Source of the DNA: Streptomyces sp. A 4/2
Lineage (GTDB): Bacteria; Actinomycetota; Actinomycetes; Streptomycetales; Streptomycetaceae
Length of the DNA stretch: 64,000 bases
NCBI RefSeq assembly: GCF_940670765.1
Contig: NZ_CALNVW010000009.1
Location: 98,762-162,761, forward strand
Direction: 5' to 3'
Numbering within the stretch: the stretch's first letter is position 1; every line of letters begins with the position of its first letter. Both the position numbers and the translations under genes were made by a program. Shown here in pieces: positions 44,201 through 55,568 of the stretch. Under the pieces are notes generated by a model. The model did not search any database. It saw nothing but the letters and a program-made list of their open reading frames with translations, and was not told where the DNA came from.

Positions 44201-46211
44201 TCGCGGCGAACGCGTCCTGGACCCGCTCCCGGGCGTCGTCACCGAGGTGGTCACCGGTGCCGCCGGCGACCTGCGGCAGCCGCAGTCCGAAGTCGTAGAT
44301 CCACGCGTGTGTACCGTCCGAGCAGCGGAGCTCGTACGGGCGCTCGTCGGTGACCTCGACGCCCAGGCGCTGGAGCACCGGGAGCACGGCGGAGAGGGAG
44401 ACCTGCGAACCGGTCCGGTAGATCTTGAAGCGACGCTCGCCGGGGGCCGCGCCCACCGGCTCGTACAGCGAGAGGGCGAAGTCCTTGCCGCCCGTTCCGA
44501 GCTGTTCGAGGCGGCCCAGGTCCGCGACCGCGGCGCGCGGCGAGTGGTCGGCCTTGTAGCCCTCGGGGAAGGACTGCCCGTAGCGGCGCAGCAGCGCGGC
44601 GGCGCGCTCCTCACCGCACTCGGCGGTCAGCGCCTCGCCGAAACCGTCGGCCCAGGAGCGGGCGGCCTCCACCAGCCGGGCCTCGATGCGGTCCGTGTCG
44701 GCGTCGGTGAGCTCGGTCAGCTCGGTGCCCGCCGGTACCCGGACCACGAAGTGCAGCCGGGAGAGGATCGACTCGGTGTTGCGGGCGGTGAAGTCGACGC
44801 TGGTACCGCCGAGTTCTTCCTTGAGGATGTCGATCAGGCGCAGTCGTACCGCCGTGGTGTAGCGGTCGCGCGGCAGGTAGATGAGCGCGGAGTAGTAGCG
44901 GCCGTACTCGTCCTGGCGCAGGTAGAGCCGCAGCCGCCGCCGCTCCTGGAGGTAGAGCACGCTGGTGACGATGGAGCGCAGCTGGTCGACCGGCGTCTGG
45001 AAGAGCTCGTCGCGCGGGTACGTCTCCAGGATCTGCAGCAGGTCCCGGCCGTCATGGCTGTTGGGCGTGAAGCCCGCGCCTTCGAGGACCTCGGCGACCT
45101 TGCGGCGGATGACGGGTACCCGGCGGACGGACTCGGTGTACGCGGCGGACGAGAACAGCCCGAGGAAGCGCCGCTCACCGACGACATTCCCCTTCTCGTC
45201 GAACTTCTTCACGCCGACGTAGTCGAGGTAGCTCGGGCGGTGGACCGTGGAGCGGCTGTTGGCCTTGGTGAGCACCAGGAGCTTGTGCTCACGGGCCTTG
45301 GCGCGGGCGTCGGCGGTCAGCCGGCTGAACGACGGCGAGACCGGGTGCTCCTCGTCGACGCTGCGGTGCGGGTCGGAGCGCAGGATACCGAGGCCGGTGC
45401 CGGGCACCGCGGTCAGCGAGTCGTCGTCCGTCAGCTGGTACTCGCGGTAGCCGAGGAAGGTGAAGTGGTCGGCGGCGAGCCAGCGCAGCAGCTCGCGGGC
45501 CTCCTCCAGCTCACGCTCGGACAGGTCACCGGCCTGGGGCTCGGCAGGCAGCTCGTCGGCGATGCGCAGCGCGGAGTCGCGCATCTTCTCCCAGTCCTCG
45601 ACGGTCTCCCGTACGTCGGAGAGCACCCGGAGGAGGTCGGCGGTGATCTGCTTCAGATCGGCGCGGTCGGTCTCGCGGTCGATCTCGACGTGGATCCAGG
45701 ACTCGACGAGGGCGTCGTGCAGGCCCTCGCCGCTCTCGTCCTTGCCGAGCACCTCGATGAGCTGGCCGGTGAGGTCACGGCGTACGACGACCTGCGGGTG
45801 GATCACGACGTGGATGCCGCGGCCCTGACGCGTCAGCTCGTTGGTGACCGAGTCGACGAGGAAGGGCATGTCGTCGGTGACGACCTCGACGACCGAGTGG
45901 CTGCAGGTCCAGCCGTTCTCCTCGACGGTCGGGGTGTGCACCTTGACGTTCGCGGTGCCCTGCGGGCGCTTCTCGGCGAGCCGGTAGTGCGAGAGCGCCG
46001 CGCCGAAGACATCCTCGGGATCGCGGTTGTCCAGGTCCTCCGGAGCGGTGTGCAGGTAATAGCGCTGGAGGTAGGCAAGGACGCGGTCCCGGTCCGGACT
46101 CCCGCCGCTCGTGGACCCGCTCGGAAGTTGCCCTCCGGCCGGGCCGTTCTCAGCTACCAGGGCTGCCCGTGCGAGCAGTTCGGCCTTGGCTTCGTCCAGC
46201 TTGGTCTGCAT
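41262..46211 (-). CDS. gdhB: NAD-dependent glutamate dehydrogenase, large 180-kDa class
   Basis: Oxidative deamination of glutamate to 2-oxoglutarate and ammonium with NAD. The 1649 residues match the very large class first defined in S. clavuligerus, which has long N- and C-terminal extensions around a standard catalytic core. Landmarks are N-terminal ACT-like β/α segments, the catalytic core with [22 protein letters not shown] near 855 and the [14 protein letters not shown] substrate-binding stretch. [18 protein letters not shown] leads into the NAD domain, and SAKSIPLNA follows later. The start was taken at ATG 46211 ([13 protein letters not shown]), with AGGAG about 13 bases upstream. It is monocistronic. 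In this class the N-terminal part is a regulatory region, with amino acids as effectors. Confidence 0.95.
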   Translation of the reverse strand: [1649 protein letters not shown]

Positions 46212-46623
46212 GTCCTCTGGCTCCTGTCGCGCGCCGTTGCGTGACGTAGGTGAAAGAAGCAGCACAACGCCACGACCACGACGCGAGGTATCCGGTCGGA
46301 GTCGACGTTATGCCGCGATGAGATACCCGGGACGTTATTGGCCAATTTCGGAGGCCTGTCCGGGTCAGGGGTGCCAGCGATAGCCCGGACACCGTAGTGC
46401 TCCGGGCGCGGGGCGGAGGCGTCGATGCCCCCGCGAGATATCGCGCTGATCACGGCACCAGGCTATCTCCCCCGGACCGGTGAGCGTCACGAGCCGTATC
46501 CGTACAAGTCCAGGAGTCACACTTCGACACTTTGGACAAGTGCGTGCACGGCCGTCCACCGTCCGGCGAAACCCCCGCCGAAGCCCCCGGGAAATCCCCC
46601 GGGGGGAAGCCCCTGCGACCGCC
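46212..46623. other. 412-bp region upstream of gdhB
   Basis: No gene is supported. The gdhB promoter should lie at 46212-46330, where an A/T-richer segment TATTGGCCAATTTCG occurs. A weak hairpin with GTCCGGG/CCCGGAC lies around 46362-46390. The left part of the HAD gene terminator is at 46584-46605. Confidence 0.5.
46584..46605 (-). terminator. Hairpin after the HAD phosphatase gene
   Basis: CCCCCGG (46584-46590) and CCGGGGG (46599-46605) pair perfectly around an 8-base loop, about 20 bases past the stop codon on the minus strand. Confidence 0.55.
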
Positions 46624-47313
46624 TTACAGCGCCCACTCCCGCGCTGCTCTCACGGCAGCCGCCAGCGAGTCGACGACCGGCACCCCGGCGGTCTCCAGAC
46701 TGGCCCGGCTGTGCGAACCCCCGGTGTAGAGCACGGCCCGCGCCCCGGCGTGCGCGGCTGCCACCGCGTCGTCGACCGCGTCCCCGATGACCACGGTGCG
46801 TCCGGGACTGACCCCTTCCAGCGCGGCGAGGTGGCGCACCATGTGCTCCGCCTTGCCCGCACTCGACGGGCCGGTCCTTCCGTCCACGCGCAGGAAGTGC
46901 CGCTCGATGCCGTGGGTCCGCACGATCGGTATCAGATGCTCGTGCGGCGCCAGCGAACACAGGGACTGGGTGAGCCCCGATGCCTGCCAGTCGGTGAGCA
47001 GTTGCTCCGCGCCCGCGGCGAGACCGGCGCTCTCCGCCAGCGCCCAGTAGTGCCGGTGGAACGCCTCGTCCATGACGGTCCACTCGGCGTCCGTCGGCGG
47101 TCGGCCCATCAGCCGCTCGTAGAAGCGCGGTACCGGCACGCAGTACAGCTCGCGGTAGCGCTCCAGCGTGATCGGCGGCAGGCCGATCTCCGCGAACGAG
47201 GCGTTCGTCGCCCGGATCACGGCGTCGATGTCGTGGAACAGCGTGCCGTTCCAGTCCCAGACGATGTGCGTGCCGGTGCCGGCGCCCGGACCCGTGCCCT
47301 CGTGTGTCGTCAT
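46624..47313 (-). CDS. HAD-family hydrolase, phosphoglycolate phosphatase-like
   Basis: 229 residues of the haloacid dehalogenase superfamily. Motif I is IVWDWNGTLFHD with Asp 20 as nucleophile; the unusual W-N spacing is often seen in the DWNGTL subgroup. A helical cap follows (about 35-110), and motif IV is VVIGDAVDDAVAA. The Gly/Thr-rich leader (about 2-16) is dispensable. The ATG at 47313 has GGGGGGA 9 bases upstream. It is downstream of the DUF6912 gene with a 70-base gap, so the two may be co-transcribed. The substrate is unknown; small phosphorylated metabolites are typical. Confidence 0.87.
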   Translation of the reverse strand: MTTHEGTGPGAGTGTHIVWDWNGTLFHDIDAVIRATNASFAEIGLPPITLERYRELYCVPVPRFYERLMGRPPTDAEWTVMDEAFHRHYWALAESAGLAAGAEQLLTDWQASGLTQSLCSLAPHEHLIPIVRTHGIERHFLRVDGRTGPSSAGKAEHMVRHLAALEGVSPGRTVVIGDAVDDAVAAAHAGARAVLYTGGSHSRASLETAGVPVVDSLAAAVRAAREWAL

Positions 47314-47383
47314 TGCGTCGGTCCCCCCGTTCGTTCCCACGTCCCATCCAGAACGGTACGCGCAGGGTCTGACAACGGGCCGC

Positions 47384-47890
47384 TCAGCCGATCAGGCCGG
47401 GGATCTCCTGCACCCCGAACCAGAGCAGTTCGTGGTCGTCGGCGCCGTCCACCGTGAACTGGGCGTCGTCGTCCCCGTGGTCCGCCGCTCCCAGCGCGGC
47501 AGCCGCCGCGGCGACATCGGCCTCGGCGTCGTCGGCGTCGGCATGGACGGCCGCCGCCTTGGACAGCGGCACCGCGGAAGCGATCCGCACCTCACCCAGC
47601 GCGCCCGCCTCCAGCCCGCGGTCGGGGTCCGCGACCGCGTCCTGGTCCGGCACGTCGACGGCGACGACGATCCGGCGGCGGGCGATGTCCGGCGCCCCGG
47701 CGAGCAGCCGCAGCGAGGCGGACGCGGCGCGGTTCAGCGCGGCGTACTCCAGTTCCTCGATGTCGTCGGAGACGTACCACTCCCGCAGGCCGGGGGTGAC
47801 GGCATAGGCGGTCAGCGGGCCGGGGCCCAGCTCGCCCGCCGCGTGCGCCGCTGCGAGACCGGGGAGGGTCAGTGGGACGTACACACGCAT
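47384..47890 (-). CDS. DUF6912-like conserved actinobacterial protein
   Basis: 168 residues beginning MRVYVPLTLPGLAAAHAAGE. It matches a small actinobacterial family I remember as DUF6912, of unknown function, with YVSDDIEELEYAALNRAASAS in the first half and an acidic Ala-rich region (VHADADDAEADVAAAA). It ends DDHELLWFGVQEIPGLI. No signal peptide, membrane helix or catalytic motif is seen. The gene is divergent from the Rv3235-like gene with 337 bases between the starts. The promoter region is long and includes a strong inverted repeat at 48183-48204 and a hairpin at 48113-48142. The role is unknown. Confidence 0.78.
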   Translation of the reverse strand: MRVYVPLTLPGLAAAHAAGELGPGPLTAYAVTPGLREWYVSDDIEELEYAALNRAASASLRLLAGAPDIARRRIVVAVDVPDQDAVADPDRGLEAGALGEVRIASAVPLSKAAAVHADADDAEADVAAAAAALGAADHGDDDAQFTVDGADDHELLWFGVQEIPGLIG

Positions 47891-48112
47891 GGCCGGCCGC
47901 TTTCGTCGTCGTACGGGCACCCGGCGCGAACCGGTCGGGCCCAGGTGAGGAGCCGGGCACGGAGCCCGGGTGAAGGCACCCAGGATACGTACCGAGTCCC
48001 CCATCGTGGTGACTGGAGAGGCCCCGCAGGCGTCCACCCCAGGATGACCGGCACCCGCCCGAGCCCCTCTCTGGCACGGGCCGGCCACCCGGATAGGTGA
48101 TGTTCGGTGCCA

Positions 48113-48142
48113 GGGGCAGGGCGGCGGTGCCCGCCTTGCCCC
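48113..48142. promoter_or_regulatory. Hairpin in the DUF6912/Rv3235-like intergenic region
   Basis: GGGGCAGGGCGG (48113-48124) and CCGCCTTGCCCC (48131-48142) pair with one mismatch around CGGTGC. Its role, leader structure or terminator, is open. Confidence 0.4.
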
Positions 48143-48182
48143 GGCTTCCGTATGCCCGTAGAAGAAACCCAGCAGAAGTTAC

Positions 48183-48204
48183 TGCCCGGTATAAACACCG
48201 GGCA
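48183..48204 (+). promoter_or_regulatory. Inverted repeat upstream of the Rv3235-like gene
   Basis: TGCCCGGT and ACCGGGCA are exact 8-base complements separated by ATAAAC, ending 24 bases before the ATG at 48228. The A/T-rich spacer resembles a -10 element (TATAAA) inside an operator, which would allow repression. Confidence 0.5.
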
Positions 48205-48227
48205 CAGCAGAACGGGGCGCTCACTTC

Positions 48228-48626
48228 ATGAACCGGACCAGGCCCGCAGGCAGGCACGACCAGCACGGCCCGCGCACCACCCCACTCCAGCGGCGGCGGC
48301 TCAAGCCGCACTACTGGTTCGCCGAACGGCTCCTCGCGGTGCTCAGCGGGCAGCGGCCGGTGCACTGGATGCTCGGCCACACCATCGGCGAGGCGTACGA
48401 ACAGCTGGTGCTGCTGGCCCCGGGAACGCCTCTGCGGGCACCGGGCCTCAGGCCCGTCGTACGCCACTGCGGCGAGTTCGTCCCCGCACCCGGCGTCATC
48501 GAGGCGTTCGCCCGCATCGGGTCGGGCGAGCACGTACAGGCGATGGCGTTCCGCCTGGAACAGGGCGCCGACCTGCGCTGGCGGTGCGCCGCGGTGGAGC
48601 TGGGCGGCGAGCGGGCCTGCGTATGA
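48228..48626 (+). CDS. Rv3235-family protein
   Basis: 132 residues starting MNRTRPAGRHDQHGPRTTPL. The core RRLKPHYWFAERLLAVLSGQRPVHWMLGHTIGEAYEQLVLLAP and the ending EGADLRWRCAAVELGG-like stretch match the small actinobacterial family named after M. tuberculosis Rv3235, which lies next to secA1 in mycobacteria too. The family has an α/β fold and unknown function. It is convergent with secA, with a hairpin terminator between. The conserved position near secA makes a link to secretion possible, but nothing in the protein proves it. Confidence 0.75.
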   Translation: MNRTRPAGRHDQHGPRTTPLQRRRLKPHYWFAERLLAVLSGQRPVHWMLGHTIGEAYEQLVLLAPGTPLRAPGLRPVVRHCGEFVPAPGVIEAFARIGSGEHVQAMAFRLEQGADLRWRCAAVELGGERACV

Positions 48627-48641
48627 ACCGCCCGCGGAGAC

Positions 48642-48686
48642 AGCCGGGGCCGGAACCCCACAGACTCTGAGGTTCCGGCCCCGGCT
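48642..48686. terminator. Hairpin between the Rv3235-like gene and secA
   Basis: A 16-base-pair stem (48642-48657 with 48671-48686, GCCGGGGCCGGAACC type) and a 13-base loop lie between convergent stops. Confidence 0.85.
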
Positions 48687-48724
48687 CGTACGGCTTGCTG
48701 CGGGCGATACGTCTCGCCGCGGCG

Positions 48725-51541
<2,817 letters not shown>

Positions 51542-51822
51542 GGGGGTTGGTCTCCTTGCCGGTCGGGCCTGGCGCGGTCGAGTTCATGGGCTGAACCTCC
51601 CGGGGTGCTACCCCCGGACCCCGGCCGGAGAAACAAGGCCGACCAGGGAGCCCGGCTTACTTTCACGCGGCAAACCGGGGTAGAGCAACGGCCATCGTAA
51701 GCGAGGACCCCGCCGCGCCGGGAGGCCTGCCGCTCAGGACAACGGTCGGGGCGTCCGGAAGGTGCCGGGAGAACCTCAAAAAGGCATGGCGCCCGGTCCG
51801 GCCCGGAGCGGAGAATCCAGCG

Positions 51823-52398
51823 ATGGAGCCCTTCACTCTGACATCCGAGCGCCTGCTGCTGCGCCCTTTCACCCCCACCGACGCCGAGAGTGTGTTCCGG
51901 TCCTGCCAGGACCCCGACATCCAGCGCTGGACGATCGTGCCCTCGCCGTACGCGCGCAAGGACGCGGAGAACTTCGTCGGCACCATCGTCCCGACCGGCT
52001 GGGAGTCGGGCACCAACCTGGCCTTCGCGGTACAGCCGCGCGAGGGCGGCCCGCTGATAGGTGCGATCTCCGTCTTCCAGCGCGGGCCCTCTCATACGTG
52101 GGAGATCGGATTCTGGACGGCGAAGGAACACCGGGGCCAGGGATACACGGCGGAGGCGGTGTCCGTACTGGCGCACCACACGCTGAGCGCTCTGGGCGTC
52201 GAACGCCTGGAGTGGCGGGCCGAGGTCGGCAACGTGGGCTCGCGGGCCGTGGCGGAGAAGGCCGGATTCCAGGTCGAGGGCGTACTGCGCTCGGACCTGC
52301 TGAACAAGGGCACCCGCAGGGACGCCTGGGTAGGCGCCCTGCTCCCCTCCGACCTGGGGCTCTCCGCCGAGCACGCGTACCTGCCCGCGCGAGCCTGA
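51823..52398 (+). CDS. GNAT-family N-acetyltransferase (RimJ/RimL-like)
   Basis: 191 residues starting MEPFTLTSERLLLRPFTPTDAESVF, the usual opening of RimJ/RimL-type enzymes. The acetyl-CoA motif is GFWTAKEHRGQGYTAEAVSVL, and NVGSRAVAEKAGFQVEGVLRS follows. The ATG at 51823 has GGAGA upstream. It is divergent from secA by 281 bases. Its acceptor is unknown; family members modify ribosomal proteins, antibiotics or small amines. It is distinct from the GNAT at 5818-6357 (about 12% shorter, different motifs). Confidence 0.88.
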   Translation: MEPFTLTSERLLLRPFTPTDAESVFRSCQDPDIQRWTIVPSPYARKDAENFVGTIVPTGWESGTNLAFAVQPREGGPLIGAISVFQRGPSHTWEIGFWTAKEHRGQGYTAEAVSVLAHHTLSALGVERLEWRAEVGNVGSRAVAEKAGFQVEGVLRSDLLNKGTRRDAWVGALLPSDLGLSAEHAYLPARA

Positions 52399-52458
52399 GA
52401 TCCGGGGCGCGAGGTCGGGCGTGGACTCCGTGGCCCGCGGCCCGACGGTGGTGGACTT

Positions 52459-52540
52459 CGGACCACGGCCGTCGGACCTCGGGCCCAGGCATCGTGCCCC
52501 GGCCGTCGGACCACGGCCGTCGGACCACGGCCGTCGGGCT
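52459..52540 (+). repeat. Fifteen-base tandem repeat between two genes
   Basis: Four degenerate copies of CGGACCACGGCCGT (15-base period) occupy the 274-bp gap between the GNAT gene and the winged-helix gene. I see no gene there. Confidence 0.7.
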
Positions 52541-52672
52541 CCGGTGTCGGGCTCCGGCCGGTCCGACGCCGTCCCTTCCGCGCCGCACCACCCCGCCCCG
52601 GACCGCCCCGGACCGCCCCGGACATCCGACGGCCCGGTCCGGCTGTCAGTGCCGCGGCCTATCGTTCCGTGC

Positions 52673-53854
52673 ATGACTCCCGTGCCGCCCCCAGCCGTCG
52701 AACTCTCCGCCGACGAAGCCCGACGGATCGCACTGCGCGCCCAGGGATTCCTGGGCGCTCCCGACCGGCGGGGCGGGGTGCGCGGAGTACTGCGCCACCT
52801 CGGCGCGGTACAGCTGGACACCATCTCCGTGCTGGCCCGCTCGCACGAGCTGATTCCGTACGCCCGGCTGGGCGCCGTGGGCCGCAGAACCGTCGACGAC
52901 GCGTACTGGACCGGGGGCCACTCCTTCGAGTACTGGTCGCACGCGGCCTGCATCCTGCCCGTCGAGGAGTGGCCGCACTTCGCCTTCCGCCGCCGCGCGT
53001 ACCGCGACCGCCCGCACTGGAACCACGAACTCCCCGAGACCGCCTACGAGACCGTGATCGAGCAGCTGCGCGCGGAGGGCCCCCTGACCGCCACCGAGCT
53101 GGGAGGCGCGAAGAACGGCGGCGAGTGGTGGGACTGGTCGGCCTCGAAGGTCGCGGTCGAGCGGGCGCTGATGTACGGCGAGGTGGTGTGCACCGAGCGG
53201 CGCAGCTGGAAGCGGGTGTACGACCTGGCCGAGCGCGCGATCCCCGGCGCCCTCCTCCATGACGATCTGGACGACCTGGAGTGCGTCCGCCGGCTGGTCG
53301 CCCTCGCGGGCAGGTCCCTGGGCGTCGGGACCCGTACGGACCTCGCGGACTACCACCGCCTCAAGGGCGAACAGTTCGACGCGGTGGTAGCGGATTCGGG
53401 GCTCGTGCCCGTGAGCGTCCAGGGCTGGTCCAAGCCTGCCTGGGCCGACCCGGAGGCGCTGTCGTCCCCACCGCGCGGCCGGCACCGTACGACCCTGCTC
53501 TCCCCCTTCGACTCACTGATCTGGGAACGCGCCCGTACGGAACGGATCTTCGGCTTCACCCACCGCCTGGAGGCGTACGTCCCCAAGCCCAAGCGGATCC
53601 ACGGGTACTACTCCATGCCGCTGCTGGCGGGCGGAAAGCTGGTGGGGCGGGCCGATCCTGCGCGCGAGGGCACCACGCTGGTGGCCCGGCAGGTCTCCCT
53701 GGACCACGCGAAGGCGGCCCGGCCGATGGCCGAGGCCCTGGCCGAGGCGGCTGCCTGGGTCGGCTGCACGGATGTGCGAGTCGAGCGTATGAACGCCCCG
53801 GAGCTGCGGGCCCCACTGGCCGAGGCCCTGGCAGAAACCCTGCCGACGAGCTGA
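52673..53854 (+). CDS. YcaQ-like winged helix DNA-binding protein (HTH_42)
   Basis: 393 residues. Beginning MTPVPPPAVELSADEARRIALRAQGFL, the N-terminal part has winged helix features (GVRGVLRHLGAVQLDTISVLARSH). The central HTH_42 signature is WSHAACILPVEEWPHFAFRRR. The C-terminal half includes LLSPFDSLIWERARTERIFGF and YYSMPLLAGGKLVGRADPAREG. This family (YcaQ and AlkX) repairs DNA interstrand crosslinks or alkylated bases; the AlkX-type QΦQ or QΦD residues are represented by AVQLD at about position 42. The ATG at 52673 has a weak ribosome-binding site. A role in genome maintenance is the family expectation. Confidence 0.88.
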   Translation: MTPVPPPAVELSADEARRIALRAQGFLGAPDRRGGVRGVLRHLGAVQLDTISVLARSHELIPYARLGAVGRRTVDDAYWTGGHSFEYWSHAACILPVEEWPHFAFRRRAYRDRPHWNHELPETAYETVIEQLRAEGPLTATELGGAKNGGEWWDWSASKVAVERALMYGEVVCTERRSWKRVYDLAERAIPGALLHDDLDDLECVRRLVALAGRSLGVGTRTDLADYHRLKGEQFDAVVADSGLVPVSVQGWSKPAWADPEALSSPPRGRHRTTLLSPFDSLIWERARTERIFGFTHRLEAYVPKPKRIHGYYSMPLLAGGKLVGRADPAREGTTLVARQVSLDHAKAARPMAEALAEAAAWVGCTDVRVERMNAPELRAPLAEALAETLPTS

Positions 53855-53887
53855 CCGACGGCCGGCCGACCGGCGACTGCGGCCGAC

Positions 53888-53937
53888 GGCAGGCGACCGG
53901 CGGCAGGCGGCAGGCGGCAGGCGGCAGGCGACCGGCG
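53888..53937 (+). repeat. Seven-base tandem repeat between convergent genes
   Basis: GGCAGGC recurs five to six times, with a GACCGGC variant at each end. The region lies between the winged-helix gene and the response-regulator gene; it forms no clear hairpin. Confidence 0.75.
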
Positions 53938-53962
53938 GGACCACCTTGCCCCGGGGCACCGC

Positions 53963-54694
53963 TCAGCGGATTTCGAGAATCTTCTCCCGCATCGCGTACA
54001 CCACCGCTTCCATCCGGGAGTGCAGCTGGAGCTTCTCCAGGATGTTGCGCACATGGTTCTTCACAGTGTTCTCGGAGATGAACAACTCCTTGGCGATGTC
54101 CCGGTTGTTCATCCCCGTGGCCACCAACTTCAGTACTTCCAGCTCGCGTTCGGTGAGCCGCGGCGCCGGTACGAGCCGACGCTCGTCCGTCCGCTGGATC
54201 ATCGACTTGAACTCGGTGAGCAGTTTCGACGCCATGGAAGGGCTGATCTGCGACTGCCCGTCCGCCACCGCCCGGATCGCCGTGGCGACTTCGTCGGTCG
54301 AGATCTCCTTCAGGAGATATCCCGTGGCCCCGGCCTTGATCGCGTCGTAGAGGTCGGCCTCCTCGTCGCTGATCGTCAGCATGATGATCTTCGCGCTGGG
54401 TGCCACTTCCTTGATGGCCGTGCACGCCTCGATGCCACCCCGCTTGGGCATCCGTACATCCATCAGCACGATGTCCGGCAGCAGATCGGCGGCCTTGTCC
54501 ACCGCTTCCGCTCCGTCACCCGCCTCGCCGATCACCTGGATGTCCTCCTCCGCGGCGAGGACGATCTCCAGACCGCGCCGGAAGAGCGCGTGGTCGTCGA
54601 CCACCAGGACCCTGATCGGTTCCCTGCCCGAAGCCGGATCATGGTCCATGGGGCCCTCATCCTCGTCGTGCACCGGACCGAAGCTGTCCGCCAT
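53963..54694 (-). CDS. Orphan NarL/LuxR-type response regulator
   Basis: 243 residues. The receiver domain (about 26-145) has the acidic DD at 33-34, phospho-acceptor Asp 79 (VLMDVRMP), and conserved Thr and Lys. The LuxR HTH (about 175-240) contains [27 protein letters not shown] polar leader with acidic residues (about 1-25) is unusual. There is no histidine kinase next to it, so it is orphan by position. The start is ATG 54694, with a very good site GGGGGAGG 5-12 bases upstream. It belongs to the AbrC/DevR-like NarL subfamily by pattern. The kinase and regulon are unknown. Confidence 0.93.
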   Translation of the reverse strand: MADSFGPVHDEDEGPMDHDPASGREPIRVLVVDDHALFRRGLEIVLAAEEDIQVIGEAGDGAEAVDKAADLLPDIVLMDVRMPKRGGIEACTAIKEVAPSAKIIMLTISDEEADLYDAIKAGATGYLLKEISTDEVATAIRAVADGQSQISPSMASKLLTEFKSMIQRTDERRLVPAPRLTERELEVLKLVATGMNNRDIAKELFISENTVKNHVRNILEKLQLHSRMEAVVYAMREKILEIR

Positions 54695-54878
54695 CGTTCC
54701 TCCCCCTGAAGCCATGGCCAGAAGTTCGTGTACCACGCCAACCACGGCTCACAGAGCACTGATTGGCGCGTGACGCCATGATTTCATGCCGCGACGACGG
54801 AACGGTGATCCGAACCCGCACGCCGGTGCCCCCGGGGTACGTGGACGCACTTCCAGGGGCACCGCACGGTTCATGAAG

Positions 54879-55568
54879 TCATCCGCCGAGCGCACCGCCG
54901 GCGCCGGCCGCCTCCATGTCGGCGAGCGGGTCGGTCATCAGGTGAATGACACCGTAGTCGTAGGCGTGCCGCCGGTAGACGACACTGGGCTCCTTCGTGT
55001 CCGCGTCGACGAACAGATAGAAGTCGTGCCCGACCAACTCCATCTCGTAGAGCGCCTGGTCGAGTGACATCGCTGCTGCGACGTGCGTCTTCTCCCGGAC
55101 CACCAGCGGTCCGTCGCCCTGTACTTCGAGCGACCCGATCCTCGTGGTCGGAATCGTCTGGGACGCCTTGTCGGCGATGAACTCACCGTTGCCGTCGATC
55201 TGCGCCGTCTCCGGCACGGCATCCACGACCTCGGCGGCTGAAATACGCCCTGCGCCCCTGCGGTTGTGGCGCTTCTCGTTCTGCTTGCGCAGCCGCGCCT
55301 CCAACTTGTCCGTGGCCAGATCCAGCGCTGCGTACGGGTCGCCTGCCGCTGCCTCCGCCCGGATCACCGGGCCTCGGGAGTGCAGCGTGATTTCCACTCG
55401 GTCCGAACGGTCGGCCTGCCGCGGATTGGGCTCCTTGGACACCTCGACGTCAAGGCTGATCACCTTGGCGTCCAGCTTCTGGATCTTCTCAATCTTCAGC
55501 TTCTCGGCGACGTGCTTGCGGAACCGCTCGGGTACCTCGGTTTTGCGGCCCTTGACGACGATGTCCAC
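54879..55568 (-). CDS. hpf: Ribosome hibernation promoting factor, long form
   Basis: 229 residues. The N-terminal S30AE/YfiA fold (about 1-105; MDIVVKGRKTEVPERFRKHV with RVEITLHSRGPVIRAEAAAGDPYAALD) binds the decoding center of the 30S subunit. The C-terminal dimerisation domain (about 160-220) contains VVREKTHVAAAMSLDQALYEMELVGHDFYLFVDADT, which produces 100S ribosomes. The start is GTG at 55568. It is alone, with gaps of 184 and 272 bases either side. Long HPF is normal for actinobacteria, and stationary-phase or stress induction is expected. Confidence 0.95.
   Translation of the reverse strand: MDIVVKGRKTEVPERFRKHVAEKLKIEKIQKLDAKVISLDVEVSKEPNPRQADRSDRVEITLHSRGPVIRAEAAAGDPYAALDLATDKLEARLRKQNEKRHNRRGAGRISAAEVVDAVPETAQIDGNGEFIADKASQTIPTTRIGSLEVQGDGPLVVREKTHVAAAMSLDQALYEMELVGHDFYLFVDADTKEPSVVYRRHAYDYGVIHLMTDPLADMEAAGAGGALGG

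Noticed and set aside
41133..46244. A very long open frame on the + strand opposite the glutamate dehydrogenase gene
   Set aside because: It is a high-GC shadow: the composition is Arg/Gly/Val/Leu-rich without motifs, while the minus strand gives a full-length enzyme.
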